DNA of 64,000 nt from Gemmatimonadota bacterium. GTDB lineage: Bacteria; Gemmatimonadota; Gemmatimonadetes; Longimicrobiales; Gaopeijiaceae. Every line of letters begins with the position of its first letter. Within the stretch, counting starts at the first letter, position 1. The DNA is taken from positions 1 to 64,000 of the forward strand of contig JAJDYN010000040.1 in NCBI GenBank assembly GCA_022825135.1. Direction: 5' to 3'. The position numbers and the translations under genes are program-made. This document shows, piece by piece, positions 43,619 through 51,145 of this stretch. The notes beneath the pieces are model-generated. The model was not told the origin of the DNA, did not search any database, and saw only the letters and a list, made by a program, of their open reading frames with translations.

Positions 43619-45235
43619 CTACCTCGGTCCCGCCGCCCGCACCTCCTCTGGAGCGGCGTCGGCGAAAGTCGAAAAGTTGTCCCGGAACATGGCCGCGAGC
43701 CGGCCGGCGGCGCGGTCGTAGGCCTCCGGGTCGGCCCAGGTGGCGCGCGGGGTCAGAACCGACGCTGGAACGCCCTCGACTTCCCGCGGGACCGCCAGCC
43801 CGAAGACCGGATCGGTGCGCGTCGGCACCCCGTCCAGCGACCCGTCGAGCGCCGCGCGGATCATCGCGCGCGTGTGCGGAAGATCCATGCGCCTGCCGGT
43901 GCCGAACCCGCCGCCCGTCCAGCCGGTGTTCACCAGCCACACCCGCGAGCCGTGGCGGCGAAGCTTCCTGCCCAGGATGCGCGCGTAGACGCTCGGGTGC
44001 ATGGGCAGGAAGGGCGCGCCGAAGCAGGCGCTGAAGGTCGCGCGCGGGTCGGTCACGCCCCGCTCCGTCCCCGCCACCTTCGCGGTGTACCCCGACAGGA
44101 AGTGGTACATCGCCTGTTCCGGGGTCAGGCGTGCGATGGGCGGCAGCACGCCGAAGGCGTCGGCCGTGAGGAAGAAGATGTTGTTCGGGTGGCCGCCCCG
44201 GCCATCCGGCACCGCCCCGGGGATGTAGTGGATAGGATAGGAGGCGCGCGTGTTCTCGGTGAGGGTGTCGTCGTCGAGGTCCAGCTCGCGCGTGTCCTGG
44301 TCGAAGATCACGTTCTCGAGGATGGTCCCGAACATGCGCGTGGTGCGGTAGATCTCGGGTTCGTTCTCGGGGGAGAGGCGTATCACCTTCGCGTAGCATC
44401 CGCCCTCGAAGTTGAAGATGCCGTCGTCGCTCCAGCCGTGTTCGTCGTCGCCGATCAGGCGGCGCGCGTGATCCGCGGAAAGCGTGGTCTTGCCGGTTCC
44501 CGAGAGCCCGAAGAAGAGCGCGGTGTCCCCTGCCTTGCCGATGTTGGCCGAGCAGTGCATGGGAAGCGCGCCCTTGCCGGGCAGGAAGAAGTTCATCGAC
44601 GAGAAGATGGACTTCTTGATCTCGCCCGCGTAGCGCGTTCCGGCCACGAGCACGGTCCGCTCGGCCAGATTCACGACCACCGCCGTGCCGCTGCGGGTGC
44701 CGTGGCGCGCCGGGTCGGCCTGGAGCAGGGGCGCGTGCAGCACGACAAAGTCGGGGCGGATGGCGGCCAGCTCGGCGGCGGACGGGCGCAGGAACATGTT
44801 GTACACGAAGAGCGTGTGCCAGGCGCTCGGGCTGACCACGCGAACCGAGATCCGGTGCGCCGGATCGGCTCCGCAGTGGGCATCGCGCACGAAGAGTTCG
44901 CGCGGGTTCAGGTATTCGATGATGTCGGCCCTGAGCGCCCGGTAGTGCGCTTCGCTCATGGGGCGGTTGATCGACCCCCAGTCGATCTGGCCGGCCGTTG
45001 AGGGCTCCTCGACGGTGAAGCGGTCGTCGGGAGAGCGGCCCGTGTGCGGGACTGTGACCGCGGCGAAGGGACCCATGTTCACGAGATGGCCTTCGCCCCG
45101 GGCGAGGGCGGCCTCGTAGAGCTGCGCGGGCGAGAGATTCCAGTGGATGTGCCCCGCGGGGGTCAGACCGTGGGCGTCGAGTTGGACGGCGGCGGGCGAG
45201 GGGGCTGGAGACATGTCGAGGGCTGGCAGGGTCAT
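43619..45235 (-). CDS. pckA: Phosphoenolpyruvate carboxykinase (ATP)
   Basis: Converts oxaloacetate and ATP to phosphoenolpyruvate and CO2, the entry step of gluconeogenesis from TCA intermediates. The 538-residue length and the P-loop/kinase segments are those of the ATP-dependent family: GLSGTGKTTLSADH near residue 245, then DDEHGWSDDGIFNFEGGCYAKVI, the metal/oxaloacetate site RYAGEIKKSIFSSMNFFLPG, and TGWTGGGFGTGRRMDL. ATG 45235 gives the family length; ATG 45214 is possible. A sigma-70-like promoter candidate lies at 45342-45371, implying a ~100-nt leader. It fits growth on amino acids. Confidence 0.95.
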   Translation of the reverse strand: MTLPALDMSPAPSPAAVQLDAHGLTPAGHIHWNLSPAQLYEAALARGEGHLVNMGPFAAVTVPHTGRSPDDRFTVEEPSTAGQIDWGSINRPMSEAHYRALRADIIEYLNPRELFVRDAHCGADPAHRISVRVVSPSAWHTLFVYNMFLRPSAAELAAIRPDFVVLHAPLLQADPARHGTRSGTAVVVNLAERTVLVAGTRYAGEIKKSIFSSMNFFLPGKGALPMHCSANIGKAGDTALFFGLSGTGKTTLSADHARRLIGDDEHGWSDDGIFNFEGGCYAKVIRLSPENEPEIYRTTRMFGTILENVIFDQDTRELDLDDDTLTENTRASYPIHYIPGAVPDGRGGHPNNIFFLTADAFGVLPPIARLTPEQAMYHFLSGYTAKVAGTERGVTDPRATFSACFGAPFLPMHPSVYARILGRKLRRHGSRVWLVNTGWTGGGFGTGRRMDLPHTRAMIRAALDGSLDGVPTRTDPVFGLAVPREVEGVPASVLTPRATWADPEAYDRAAGRLAAMFRDNFSTFADAAPEEVRAAGPR

Positions 45236-45341
45236 GAGATCCGGGGAACTCCGGGCTGGATGGAAGAGATCAGCGGCCCAAAACACGATCCTCCGCGGGC
45301 CTCTCGAATCACGACGCCGCGCGGAGGAGACAACGGTTCCA

Positions 45342-45371
45342 ATCTTATTCGAGAGAGCGGGCGAGGGTCAA
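45342..45371 (-). promoter_or_regulatory. Candidate sigma-70 promoter for pckA
   Basis: On the minus strand TTGACC (45371-45366; five of six to TTGACA) is followed after 18 bp by TAAGAT (45347-45342; four of six to TATAAT). It lies in the 205-bp gap between pckA and the divergent Omp85-like gene, and would start transcription about 100 nt before the pckA ATG. A 9-bp inverted repeat (45301-45309 with 45347-45355) overlaps the -10 box, leaving room for a regulator. Confidence 0.4.
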
Positions 45372-45440
45372 CGGGGGAGCCGCCGCCCGGGAACATCGCG
45401 CTCGCGCGGGCGTTAGCACTTGAGGCTGGTGTTCGGACGG

Positions 45441-47369
45441 ATGAGCTTTCGGGTCCGTCTCCGACTGGTCCCGGATCAAACTTCCCTCCGAGCGCATTCT
45501 CTGCACGGTCCCTTGCCTGATCTCTTTGTTGCCAGCCTCCGCTGCCTGGCGTCCGCGGGTGTCCTTCTAACGGGAGTTCTCGGGGCGGCAAGTCCGGCGC
45601 GCGCCCAGCTGCCCGGTGAAGATGTCGCCTGCGAGGCGGGACCGGTCTCGCGCATCATCATCGAAAGCCGGCCCATCTTCGACCCTGGGCCTCCGTCGCA
45701 GCCGCGCATCCTGCGCTGGACGCGCGGGCTCGCGAACTTCATGCACGTCGAAACGCGGGAGGGATTCATCGCCGGCGAGCTGCTGTTCGGCGAAGGGGAC
45801 TGCCCGGACCCGTTTCTCTTCGAGGAGTCCGAGAGGATCCTGCGCGAACTCGGCTTCATCGCTACCGTGGACATCGTCGCCGAGCCCCAGCCCGACGGCA
45901 CCCGCCACGTGCGGGTGACCACGCGCGACGAGTGGACCACCAAGATCCAGATCGACGTGACCGTCGATGACGGGCTGCAGTTCGAGGGCGCGAGCGTGGT
46001 GGAGGAGAACTTCCTGGGCTCGGGCAACCTGATCGGCGCCTTCTATCAGGAGCGCAAGGAGCGGCGCGACCTGGGGCTCACCCTGCACTCCACGCGCCTC
46101 GCCGGGACGCGGCTGGACGGGCGCCTCAACGTGGGCCGCACGCGCTCGGGCGGCTTCACGGACGCGATGCTGGTGTACCCTTTCGTTGGAGAAGTGGGGC
46201 GATTCGCGGGGCGCCTGCGCTTCCATCGTCGTGAGTCGCTGTTTCCGTACGTGCTCGATCCCTCGCTGGACTACAGCTATGCCCTCCTGCCGGAGCTCGC
46301 GGAGCGCATCGAAGCCACGCAGGCGTATCGCTTCGGTGAGCCGGGGAATCTGACCCTGCTCGGTTTCGGCATCACGCACGAAACACTGCGCTTCGACGAA
46401 TATCCGGACTCCGTGTCGCTCGTTCGGGGCCTGGATTTCGGCAACCTGCTCGACGACGAACCGGGCATCGGCTCCCGTCTCGCGGGCCAGACGCGCGGCC
46501 ACGAGCTCACCCGCTTCAACCTGCTTCTTGCGAGGCGCAAGGTGCGCTTCGAGACCCGGACCGGGCTGGACGCGGTGAGCGGGGAGCAGAGCGTGCCGCA
46601 GGGCTTCGATCTTTCGCTGACGCTCGGGCCGCGGCTGCCGCTGGGAGGATGGCTGTCGGGGGAGGACGAGTCATCGCAGACGTCGCTGGCCGCGCTCGCG
46701 AGCGACTTCATGGGCCGCGTCTCGTTCTTCGGGGGCGTTGGGTCGGCATCGGCGGTGCTGCTGGTGAATGCCGACACGGAAGCCCGGCGGGTACGGTTCG
46801 AGGACGAGGCGGATGGGCGCTGGAGGGACATCTTCTCGGAGGCCGACCTGCTTGCCTACTGGCAGACCGGTGTGGGCTTCGCCAGGACGCTGGTTGCGCG
46901 GGTCTCCGCAGCCGGCGGCTGGAACACGATCTCGCCCTTCCAGCTCACCCTGGGAGGCCGGGACGTGGTGCGCGGGTACAAGGAGGAGGACTTCCCGGCG
47001 GGCCGCCGGATGGTGGCTTCCTTCGAGAATCGCGTGGATCTGCGGTGGCCGGCCCCGAACTCGATCGACCTGGGGATGACCTTCTTCGCCGATGCCGGAC
47101 GGGCCTGGGCAGGCGATGTTCCCTTCGGCACGGACACCGGCTGGAAGACGGCCGTCGGCGCCGGGTTGCGTCTCGCATTCCCGGCGGGCTCGAGCCGCGT
47201 CACGCGCATCGACCTGGCCTGGCCGGTTGGCGCGGACTCGGGACGCGGGCCCATGTTCCGCGCGAGTGCCGGCGACTTCATCGGCCTGGTACGCGGATTC
47301 GCCGACGCGCAGATGGTCCGCAGCCGGCGCTCGGGCGTGAACACCAACTTCGAAGGGGTTTCGAGGTAG
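45441..47369 (+). CDS. Omp85/BamA-like surface-antigen outer membrane protein
   Basis: A 642-residue outer-membrane barrel precursor. The N-terminal region contains a signal-like stretch (ASLRCLASAGVLLTGVLGAASPARAQ) after a basic leader. A POTRA-like segment (ERILRELGFIATVDIVAEPQPDGTRHVRVTTRDEW) follows, then a long alternating beta region ending LRLAFPAGSSRVTRIDLAWPV. The VRGYKEEDFPAGRRMVASFENRVDLRW segment is the conserved L6-loop/strand signature of Omp85 proteins. With a single POTRA-like unit it resembles TamA/surface-antigen (D15) relatives rather than BamA itself. The exact start is unsure (ATG 45441, with TTG 45420 an option). The AhpD-like selenoprotein gene starts 3 bp after its stop. 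Confidence 0.82.
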   Translation: MSFRVRLRLVPDQTSLRAHSLHGPLPDLFVASLRCLASAGVLLTGVLGAASPARAQLPGEDVACEAGPVSRIIIESRPIFDPGPPSQPRILRWTRGLANFMHVETREGFIAGELLFGEGDCPDPFLFEESERILRELGFIATVDIVAEPQPDGTRHVRVTTRDEWTTKIQIDVTVDDGLQFEGASVVEENFLGSGNLIGAFYQERKERRDLGLTLHSTRLAGTRLDGRLNVGRTRSGGFTDAMLVYPFVGEVGRFAGRLRFHRRESLFPYVLDPSLDYSYALLPELAERIEATQAYRFGEPGNLTLLGFGITHETLRFDEYPDSVSLVRGLDFGNLLDDEPGIGSRLAGQTRGHELTRFNLLLARRKVRFETRTGLDAVSGEQSVPQGFDLSLTLGPRLPLGGWLSGEDESSQTSLAALASDFMGRVSFFGGVGSASAVLLVNADTEARRVRFEDEADGRWRDIFSEADLLAYWQTGVGFARTLVARVSAAGGWNTISPFQLTLGGRDVVRGYKEEDFPAGRRMVASFENRVDLRWPAPNSIDLGMTFFADAGRAWAGDVPFGTDTGWKTAVGAGLRLAFPAGSSRVTRIDLAWPVGADSGRGPMFRASAGDFIGLVRGFADAQMVRSRRSGVNTNFEGVSR

Positions 47370-47372
47370 CCC

Positions 47373-47957
47373 ATGTCGAACATCAGGGAGATCTCCGAAT
47401 CCGAAGCCACCGGCCTCCTGCGCAGGCTGTACGGCGAGGCGCGGGATCGGGCCGGCCGGATCTGGAACATCGTGCGGGTGATGAGCCTGAACCCGCGGGT
47501 CATGCAGACCACCATGCAGTTCTATCGCACGCTCATGTTCGGCTCTTCGCCGTTGAACCGCTGGCGCCGTGAGATGCTCGCCGTGGTCACCTCGAAGGTG
47601 AACGGCTGCTTCTACTGAGAGCAGGCGCACGCGCATGATCTCCGGGAAGAGATCGAGGAGCTGTTCGAGAGCGACGAGGAACGGGACGCCTTCGTGCACG
47701 CCATCGTGCGCGACTGGCGCGAGGCGGGGCTGTCCGAGGCGGACCAGGAGCTGTGCGACTATGCGGAGAAGCTCACGCTGCGACAGGCGGAAGTGGGAGC
47801 GGAAGATCTGGAAGTGCTCCGGGGCCATGGCTTCGACGACCGGGCGATCCACGACGCGACCCAGGTGATCGGGTATTTCAACTACATCACGCGGGTTGCG
47901 GACGGGCTGGGGGTTGAGCCGGAGACGTTTGTGCGGCCTTGGGGGGGACCACGCTGA
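47373..47957 (+). CDS. AhpD-like peroxidase-related protein with in-frame TGA in CxxC: candidate selenoprotein
   Basis: Read through the TGA at 47616-47618, the frame encodes a 194-residue protein of the carboxymuconolactone decarboxylase/AhpD superfamily. The AhpD active site is CxxC followed three residues on by His. Here residues 77-88 read NGCFY-U-EQAHAH: Cys79, TGA at 82 and His86 fit that pattern exactly, with the TGA in place of the second Cys. Sequence continues normally after it (DLREEIEELFESDEERDAF to IGYFNYITRVADGLGVEPE). A 6-bp hairpin with loop CGGGAA follows at 47637-47654. The gene starts 3 bp after the Omp85-like stop, so the two are probably co-transcribed. A pseudogene or sequencing error is the alternative. 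Confidence 0.88.
47616..47654 (+). other. Candidate bSECIS element with Sec UGA (ahpD-like)
   Basis: TGA (47616-47618) is followed after 18 nt by GATCTC (47637-47642) and GAGATC (47649-47654), a perfect 6-bp stem with the 6-nt loop CGGGAA (47643-47648). The loop begins 24 nt after the UGA and has G at positions 2 to 4. Stem length, spacing and the loop G match the candidate in the OsmC-like gene at 9037-9075. Confidence 0.78.
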
Positions 47958-48038
47958 AGCGGCGGCCTCGAGCCGTCACGGAAGCTGCACAGCGCCGATC
48001 CCGCTCCGGCGCCGCCTGACCCGCCGGCACGGACCTTC

Positions 48039-49574
48039 CTACAACGCCGGCCGTGCCCTGTGGTGCCCGGTCACCTGCTGGAACGCGTCCGCGACGATGA
48101 GCGCAATCTCATCCCGCCCGGGAGCGGCCGCCACCTGCATCGACAGCGGCATTCCCTCCACCTCGGAGAACCCGGTGGGGATGGCGACGGCCGGGGCTCC
48201 CGACAGGTTCCACATATTGGTCTTGCTCCCGGTCGACTCCCGGGGGCGCGGGGGATCCTCACCCTCGACCAGTCCGGCGATGTCGTCCGTCGGGTGAATG
48301 AGCACGTCGCATTCATCGAAGACGGTGAGGAACCGGTCGCGCCAGTGCCGGCGCACCCGCTGAGCCTGTACGTAGGCGTGCCCCGGCATCAGCACACCCG
48401 AGGCGACGCGCGAACGGTAGGCTTCGGACATGTTGTCGGGCTGCGTCAGCAGGTTGTGCCGCTGATACGCTCCCACCTCCGCGCTTCGGATGATCAGGTA
48501 GAACGAACTCAGGCTCGTGAGTCCGGGGAAGAGCACGCTGGTGCGCACGGTGCGGACCGTAGCCCCCAATGATCTCATGACCTCCACCGCTTCCCTGAAG
48601 GCACCGAGTTGCTCGTCGTTGGGCACGCCCATGAGGAAGTCGTCTTCGGCGGGGACGCCCACCACCACCCGCTCGAGGGGGTTGGGCCGGGGTTCCCAGA
48701 AAAGCGCCTCGGCGGTCCGGTAGCGGGCCACCTTGCGGGAGTGCGGGTCCAGTGGGTCTTCACCGCCCACCGCGTCCAGCACCAGCGCCGCGTCCCGGGC
48801 GCTGTGCACCATCGGGCCGGGGTGGTCCATGGACCAGGCGAGGGGAAGGACCCCGTGCAGGCTGATGGCTCCATAGGTGGGCTTGAGCCCCGTGATGCCG
48901 CAGTTGGCGGCCGGACCACGGATTGAACCGCCGGTGCAGGTGCCCATTCCCACCATGAACTGGGACGCCGCGACACCCGTCGCGGAGCCAGTGCTGGATC
49001 CGCCGGCAACTCGATCGAAGTCCCAGGGGTTTTTCGCAGGCCATTGGTCCGCAGTGGCCAATTCGGCGGTGCCCACCTTGCCCACGATGACGGCTCCCGC
49101 AGCCTTGAGCCTTGCCACGGAGGTCGCGTCGAAGGAGGGGGTGAAGCCCCTGTAGAGACCGGAGTTCCCCTCGGTGACCTTGCCCTCCGTCAGGTAGATG
49201 TCCTTCAGCCCCACGGTGATTCCGTGCAGAGGTCCGAGGTAGCGTCCCGCGGCGATCTCGTCCTCGGCGGCTTCCGCCTGCGCCATGATCTCGTCGGCCG
49301 GGTACTGGTTCACGAAGGTCTCGATCCGCGGCTCGGTTTCCGCGATGCGTTCGAGGGTCACCTCGGCCAACTCGACGGGAGATACGATTCGCCGGCGGAT
49401 CAGATCGGCCGCCTGCCACACCTCCAGGTCGTAGAGCGGGACCTCCTGTGGTTCGACCGGCGGGATGGTCCAGCGCGGCTGCCGCGACATGGGCACCCAC
49501 GGCGCGGCCGCGGCCACGGCCGAGGCCTTCACGAAGCTTCGGCGCGTGAGTGCCGTTCTCCCGGCGGCGTTCAT
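48039..49574 (-). CDS. Amidase-signature enzyme with Tat signal
   Basis: A 511-residue amidase of the Ser-cisSer-Lys family. Catalytic elements are visible: Lys near residue 122 (GITVGLKDIYLTEG), the Gly/Ser-rich loop GGSSTGSATGVAAS near 198, and the nucleophile Ser in CTGGSIRGPAANCGITGLKPTYG near 222. The N-terminus is a twin-arginine signal (TRRSFVKASAVAAAAPWVP), so the enzyme is exported folded. ATG 49574 follows GGAG and overlaps the upstream 68-residue gene by ATGA. Substrate unknown; secreted amidases of this type act on peptide amides or N-acyl amides. Confidence 0.9.
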   Translation of the reverse strand: MNAAGRTALTRRSFVKASAVAAAAPWVPMSRQPRWTIPPVEPQEVPLYDLEVWQAADLIRRRIVSPVELAEVTLERIAETEPRIETFVNQYPADEIMAQAEAAEDEIAAGRYLGPLHGITVGLKDIYLTEGKVTEGNSGLYRGFTPSFDATSVARLKAAGAVIVGKVGTAELATADQWPAKNPWDFDRVAGGSSTGSATGVAASQFMVGMGTCTGGSIRGPAANCGITGLKPTYGAISLHGVLPLAWSMDHPGPMVHSARDAALVLDAVGGEDPLDPHSRKVARYRTAEALFWEPRPNPLERVVVGVPAEDDFLMGVPNDEQLGAFREAVEVMRSLGATVRTVRTSVLFPGLTSLSSFYLIIRSAEVGAYQRHNLLTQPDNMSEAYRSRVASGVLMPGHAYVQAQRVRRHWRDRFLTVFDECDVLIHPTDDIAGLVEGEDPPRPRESTGSKTNMWNLSGAPAVAIPTGFSEVEGMPLSMQVAAAPGRDEIALIVADAFQQVTGHHRARPAL

Positions 49575-49777
49575 GGCAGCCACTCCGGCACGTGCTTCGT
49601 GACCGGGGGAGGCGTTTCCTGCTGCGGCATCCCGGCCAGGATCGCCTCGCACTCGGCGAGCCCGTTCAGCACGTCGGCGAAGACGGTGGTGGGCAGCTGG
49701 TTCTCGGCGAGCCCGACGACTTCGGCGAGTCGGCGTGCGTGCGCGAGCGCGGTTTCGTTCGTGTACGGAGTCTGCAT
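49571..49777 (-). CDS. Small AtzG/GatC-like protein coupled to the amidase
   Basis: A 68-residue protein (MQTPYTNETALAHARRLAEVV at the start, ending VTKHVPEWLP) with two probable helices. Small helical partners such as AtzG (DUF4089-like) and GatC are encoded beside amidases and stabilise them; this protein's size, helix pattern and ATGA overlap with the amidase suggest a similar role. GAGGAGG lies 5 nt before the ATG. Family assignment is tentative. Since the amidase carries a Tat signal and this protein has none, it would have to act before export or ride along. Confidence 0.55.
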   Translation of the reverse strand: MQTPYTNETALAHARRLAEVVGLAENQLPTTVFADVLNGLAECEAILAGMPQQETPPPVTKHVPEWLP

Positions 49778-49870
49778 GGGTCCTCCTCGACGACCTCTAC
49801 AGGGAATCGCCGGCAGTCTCTGGATGAATGGTGGACATCGACGGGGGGCGGCCCGTCGTGAGCTCCTCCC

Positions 49871-49990
49871 TCAGAATGCCATCAAGTACGTCAGCTTCAC
49901 CACCCCCGTGCGCCGCTGCCAACGTCGTTCACGCGGGTCGAGGAGGTCGCCGGTCAGGTAGCCCGTGTCGATGACCGCTGCGACGGGCAT
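49871..49990 (-). pseudogene. Remnant of a DUF5916-type gene (C-terminal 34 codons)
   Basis: The minus strand encodes VIDTGYLTGDLLDPR, two differing residues, then RWQRRTGVVKLTYLMAF and a stop. This matches the end of the intact DUF5916 protein at 51146 in 32 of 34 residues. Over 105 nt I count 14 differences, mostly synonymous, so it is the tail of an old paralogue that lost its body, not a recent copy. It stands on the far side of an Rpn-like nuclease gene. The rest of the gap (49778-49870 and 49991-50123) holds nothing I can recognise. Confidence 0.75.
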
Positions 49991-50123
49991 GCGTCGGGCG
50001 GGAGGCGGAGCGGGCCGGGACAAGGCCCATCGGGCCATGTGAACGCCCGGGACTGGTGGCGATCTTTAGTGGTTTCCGACCGTCTCCGAGGCGGCGCGCC
50101 CTCCCTCCGATGGCAGACCGTCC

Positions 50124-51089
50124 GTGCAGGATCCGGCCTTCAAGAGGGTGTTCCGCCACCCGGCGAGCATTGAACGGCTGGTGCGCGCCTACGCCCCCGA
50201 GCGGGCGGGAATCGTCGACTTCGCGACCTTGGAGCGGCTGGACGCGGAGCGCGTGGGGGAGGCCATGGTGCGCCGCTACCCCGACATGATGTGGATCGCT
50301 CGTGTCCGCGGGGGTTCGGACCGGGTGTTGATCCTTGTGGAGTTCCAGGGCTTGCCCGACCCGACCATGCCGCTGCGCATGGCGGTGTACGAGCTGCTGA
50401 CGCTGCAGGAGCTCGTGGCGCGGATGCCCGCCGTGCGGGACTGGAGGTCGGTGGAGGTGCTGTCGTTCGTGGTCCACCACGGCCGGGGCCGTTGGCGCGC
50501 TCCCAGGCGGCTTGAGCGCCTGTTCGAGCGTTTGAGGCCGGGCCGGTACCGCGTGGTGTCGCGCGGATCGGGTGCCTCGCCCGCGGTGGACCTTGCGCGG
50601 GCGGTATTGGATCTGGAGCGTGACCGTTCGCCGGAGGGCACGCTGGCGGCGGTGCGGGCACTGGAAGTCGCGGCCGGGGCGAGCGGGGAGGAGTACGACC
50701 GGTTCATGGCTCGGTGCGTGGGGGAGATGCTAGTTTCGACGGAGCGGATCACGCGAGCGCAGCTTCGGGAGGCGAGGACGATGGCGCAGGTGAAGACGGA
50801 GTACCAGCGCAACCTGGAGAGGTACGGAAGGGACTGGTTCCGCCGGGGGCGCGACGAGGGCATGCGCGTGGGCCGTGACGAAGGCATCCGCGGGGCGCGC
50901 GTGGAGCAGGCGGAAATGCTGTGCCGGATGGTCCGCGCGCGGTTCGGCGTGGAGGTGGCCGGAGAGTTGGCGGAACTGCTGGGCGGGCGGCCCGACCCGG
51001 CGCGCCTCGCCGAGGCGGCGGGTGCGGTCATCGAATGCGCGACCGGTGAGGAGTTCAGGGCTTGGGTGCGCGCCAGCCAAGCGGAATAG
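50124..51089 (+). CDS. Rpn-family PD-(D/E)XK nuclease (Transposase_31-like)
   Basis: A 321-residue protein of the Rpn/YadD type, DNA endonucleases that promote RecA-independent recombination. The N-terminal QDPAFKRVFRHPASIERLVRAY is characteristic, and the catalytic core is visible as a Y/V-rich strand with RVLILVEFQGLPDPTMPLRMAVYELLTLQE (Glu and Gln of the ExQ motif). The C-terminal region carries the family's typical Glu/Arg repeats (RDEGMRVGRDEGIRGARVEQAE). The only in-frame start is GTG 50124; the preceding ATG at 50110 is in another frame. It lies between a DUF5916 remnant and the intact DUF5916 gene. Confidence 0.8.
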   Translation: MQDPAFKRVFRHPASIERLVRAYAPERAGIVDFATLERLDAERVGEAMVRRYPDMMWIARVRGGSDRVLILVEFQGLPDPTMPLRMAVYELLTLQELVARMPAVRDWRSVEVLSFVVHHGRGRWRAPRRLERLFERLRPGRYRVVSRGSGASPAVDLARAVLDLERDRSPEGTLAAVRALEVAAGASGEEYDRFMARCVGEMLVSTERITRAQLREARTMAQVKTEYQRNLERYGRDWFRRGRDEGMRVGRDEGIRGARVEQAEMLCRMVRARFGVEVAGELAELLGGRPDPARLAEAAGAVIECATGEEFRAWVRASQAE

Positions 51090-51145
51090 CCGTGCTTTCC
51101 GCCTTCGCCCACGGGACCGCGACCTGAGTTCGGAGCCGTTCCCCC

